DNA of 64,000 nucleotides from Saccharibacillus qingshengii. Lineage in GTDB: Bacteria > Bacillota > Bacilli > Paenibacillales > Paenibacillaceae. Location: contig NZ_JAAZWC010000006.1 of NCBI RefSeq assembly GCF_013185195.1, forward strand, positions 62,001-126,000, given 5' to 3'. Under the pieces are notes generated by a model. The model had not been told where the DNA came from. It searched no databases and worked only from the letters and a program-made list of their open reading frames with translations. Shown here piece after piece: positions 62,969 to 64,000 of this stretch (the stretch's first letter is position 1; each line of letters starts with the position of its first letter). The translations under genes were made by a program, and so were the position numbers.

Positions 62969-64000
62969 ATGGAGCTTTTTATCAGTATTCTGTTCATGCT
63001 CGCGATCATCGGGCTTTCGAATGTGATCAACCGCTTTCTGCCTTTTGTGCCGGTTCCGATCATCCAGATCGGTCTCGGTGTCGCGGCCGAACTGCTTCCG
63101 CCGCATATTCATGTGCCGCTGGAACCGGAACTGTTCCTGGTTCTGTTTATTGCTCCGCTGCTGTTCAATGACGGACGGATCATTCCGCGCGGCGAACTGT
63201 GGAACCTGCGGGCTCCGATTCTGCTGCTGGCGCTCGGCCTCGTTTTTGTTACCGTCGTCGTGTTCGGCTATTTGATCCACTGGGTGATTCCGACCATTCC
63301 GCTGGCTGCGGCTTTTGCCCTGGCGGCGATCTTGTCGCCGACGGACGCGGTGGCGGTCGGCTCGATTGCCGGGCGAATCAAACTGCCAAAAGATATTATG
63401 CGGCTGCTGGAAGGCGAAGCGCTGGTTAACGACGCTTCGGGCCTCGTGGCCTTCAAGTTTGCCGTAGCCGCCGCCGTAACGGGCGCGTTCTCGATTTATC
63501 AAGCTTCGCTGAGCTTTCTGCTGATCGCGATCGGCGGACTGCTGATCGGCGCCGTGCTGTCTTTTGTCATCATCCGGATTCGGGTATTCCTGCGCCGGCT
63601 CGGGATGGAAGACGAAACGCTGCATGTGCTGATCCAGCTCGTCACGCCGTTCGTGCTGTATCTGGTCGCCGAGCATCTCGGACTGTCCGGTATCCTGGCG
63701 GCCGTATCGGGCGGCGTCGTGCATGCGATCGAACGCGATCGGGCCGAATCGGTACGGGTCAAACTCCAGGTGGTCTCGAACAGCACCTGGTCGGTATTCC
63801 TCTATGTGCTGAACGGCCTGGTGTTCGTTCTGCTCGGTCTGCAGCTGCCCGAAGTGCTGGGCACGGTCTTCGCGGATCCGGCGATCAGCAGCTTCGGCGC
63901 CCTGTGGCATGTCACCTGGATATCCGTCGGGCTGATCGTGCTTCGTTTCCTGTGGATCTATGCCTACTGGTTCTTCACAAGCCGGGGAGGCGGACTTGGC
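62969..64000 (+). CDS. CPA1-family Na+/H+ antiporter (3' end outside window)
   Basis: At least 344 residues of a twelve-helix monovalent cation/proton antiporter; the reading frame is open at the right edge. The CPA1 motifs are intact: [24 protein letters not shown] and [14 protein letters not shown] with the paired acidic residues of the ion site. ATG 62969 follows AAAAGGAGC. It would contribute to pH and sodium homeostasis. Length beyond the window, including any C-terminal cytoplasmic domain, cannot be judged. Confidence 0.9.
   Translation, partial: MELFISILFMLAIIGLSNVINRFLPFVPVPIIQIGLGVAAELLPPHIHVPLEPELFLVLFIAPLLFNDGRIIPRGELWNLRAPILLLALGLVFVTVVVFGYLIHWVIPTIPLAAAFALAAILSPTDAVAVGSIAGRIKLPKDIMRLLEGEALVNDASGLVAFKFAVAAAVTGAFSIYQASLSFLLIAIGGLLIGAVLSFVIIRIRVFLRRLGMEDETLHVLIQLVTPFVLYLVAEHLGLSGILAAVSGGVVHAIERDRAESVRVKLQVVSNSTWSVFLYVLNGLVFVLLGLQLPEVLGTVFADPAISSFGALWHVTWISVGLIVLRFLWIYAYWFFTSRGGGLG

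Overview
The window is GC-rich DNA from a low-GC-phylum-type Gram-positive cell. Strong AAGGAGG ribosome sites, Rho-independent terminators after most operons, a TPP-riboswitch-controlled ykoEDC operon, a Bce-type two-component/ABC module, a Btr-like AraC/substrate-binding-protein regulator, an S-layer-homology M13 peptidase and many small SDR, GNAT and MocR genes point to Paenibacillaceae. The high GC would fit a Saccharibacillus-like genus; that is inference, not proof. No rRNA, tRNA, CRISPR array, phage or transposase gene was seen.

Layout. 0.1-3.5 kb (minus): a three-gene glycan operon (GT4 glycosyltransferase, (alpha/alpha)6-type protein, DUF1861/MTP-like five-bladed propeller). 3.7-8.2 kb (plus): an SDR, then a TPP riboswitch and ykoE-ykoD-ykoC for thiamine-precursor uptake. 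8.6-13.8 kb (plus): glgC, glgD and glgP, with a 55-bp tandem repeat growing out of the 3' end of glgC. 14-17.4 kb: GNAT, diguanylate cyclase, MATE pump. 17.5-20.8 kb: a frameshifted hypothetical gene, then ThuA, a catalytically dead SDR-like protein with a large disordered insert, and an intact SDR. 21-25.8 kb (minus): M13 peptidase, mannose-6-phosphate isomerase and a ROK kinase, with a divergent LacI regulator. 27-35 kb: a copper-amine-oxidase-N-like secreted protein, serine hydrolase, SDR, SulP transporter, GH20. 35.3-39.9 kb: bceR-bceS-bceA-bceB. 40-44 kb: a hypothetical protein, then two Fur-box genes, an iron-siderophore-binding lipoprotein and a paralogous AraC/SBP regulator that is split by a frameshift. 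44-47.3 kb: an ArsR-type regulator divergent from a GH2 glycosidase. 47.4-49.7 kb: SnoaL-like protein, NmrA-like reductase and TetR regulator around a perfect inverted repeat. 50-55.6 kb: amidase with a long N-terminal extension, a GNAT-kinase fusion, Rrf2 regulator, GNAT, HXXEE protein. 55.7-64 kb: MFS transporter with GntR regulator, a membrane-anchored hypothetical, a 41-residue small protein, a CDF cation transporter, EamA transporter with divergent MocR regulator, and a CPA1 Na+/H+ antiporter running off the right edge.

The most unusual signal is a pair of transposase-free elements (23551-23753 and 33214-33458) with 13-bp terminal inverted repeats. Each sits between two copies of a locus-specific terminator hairpin, in the same orientation relative to the upstream gene, so that the gene-proximal hairpin has lost its T-tract. 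They look like MITEs that target intrinsic terminators and duplicate the whole hairpin. A second theme is disordered, Ala/Gly/Glu/Pro-rich insertions in otherwise ordinary enzymes (pseudo-SDR, amidase, GNAT-kinase fusion, ArsR regulator).

Carbohydrate handling dominates: glycogen synthesis and phosphorolysis, mannose/hexose phosphate entry, GH2 and GH20 enzymes with local regulators, and a possible beta-mannan-type glycan operon.
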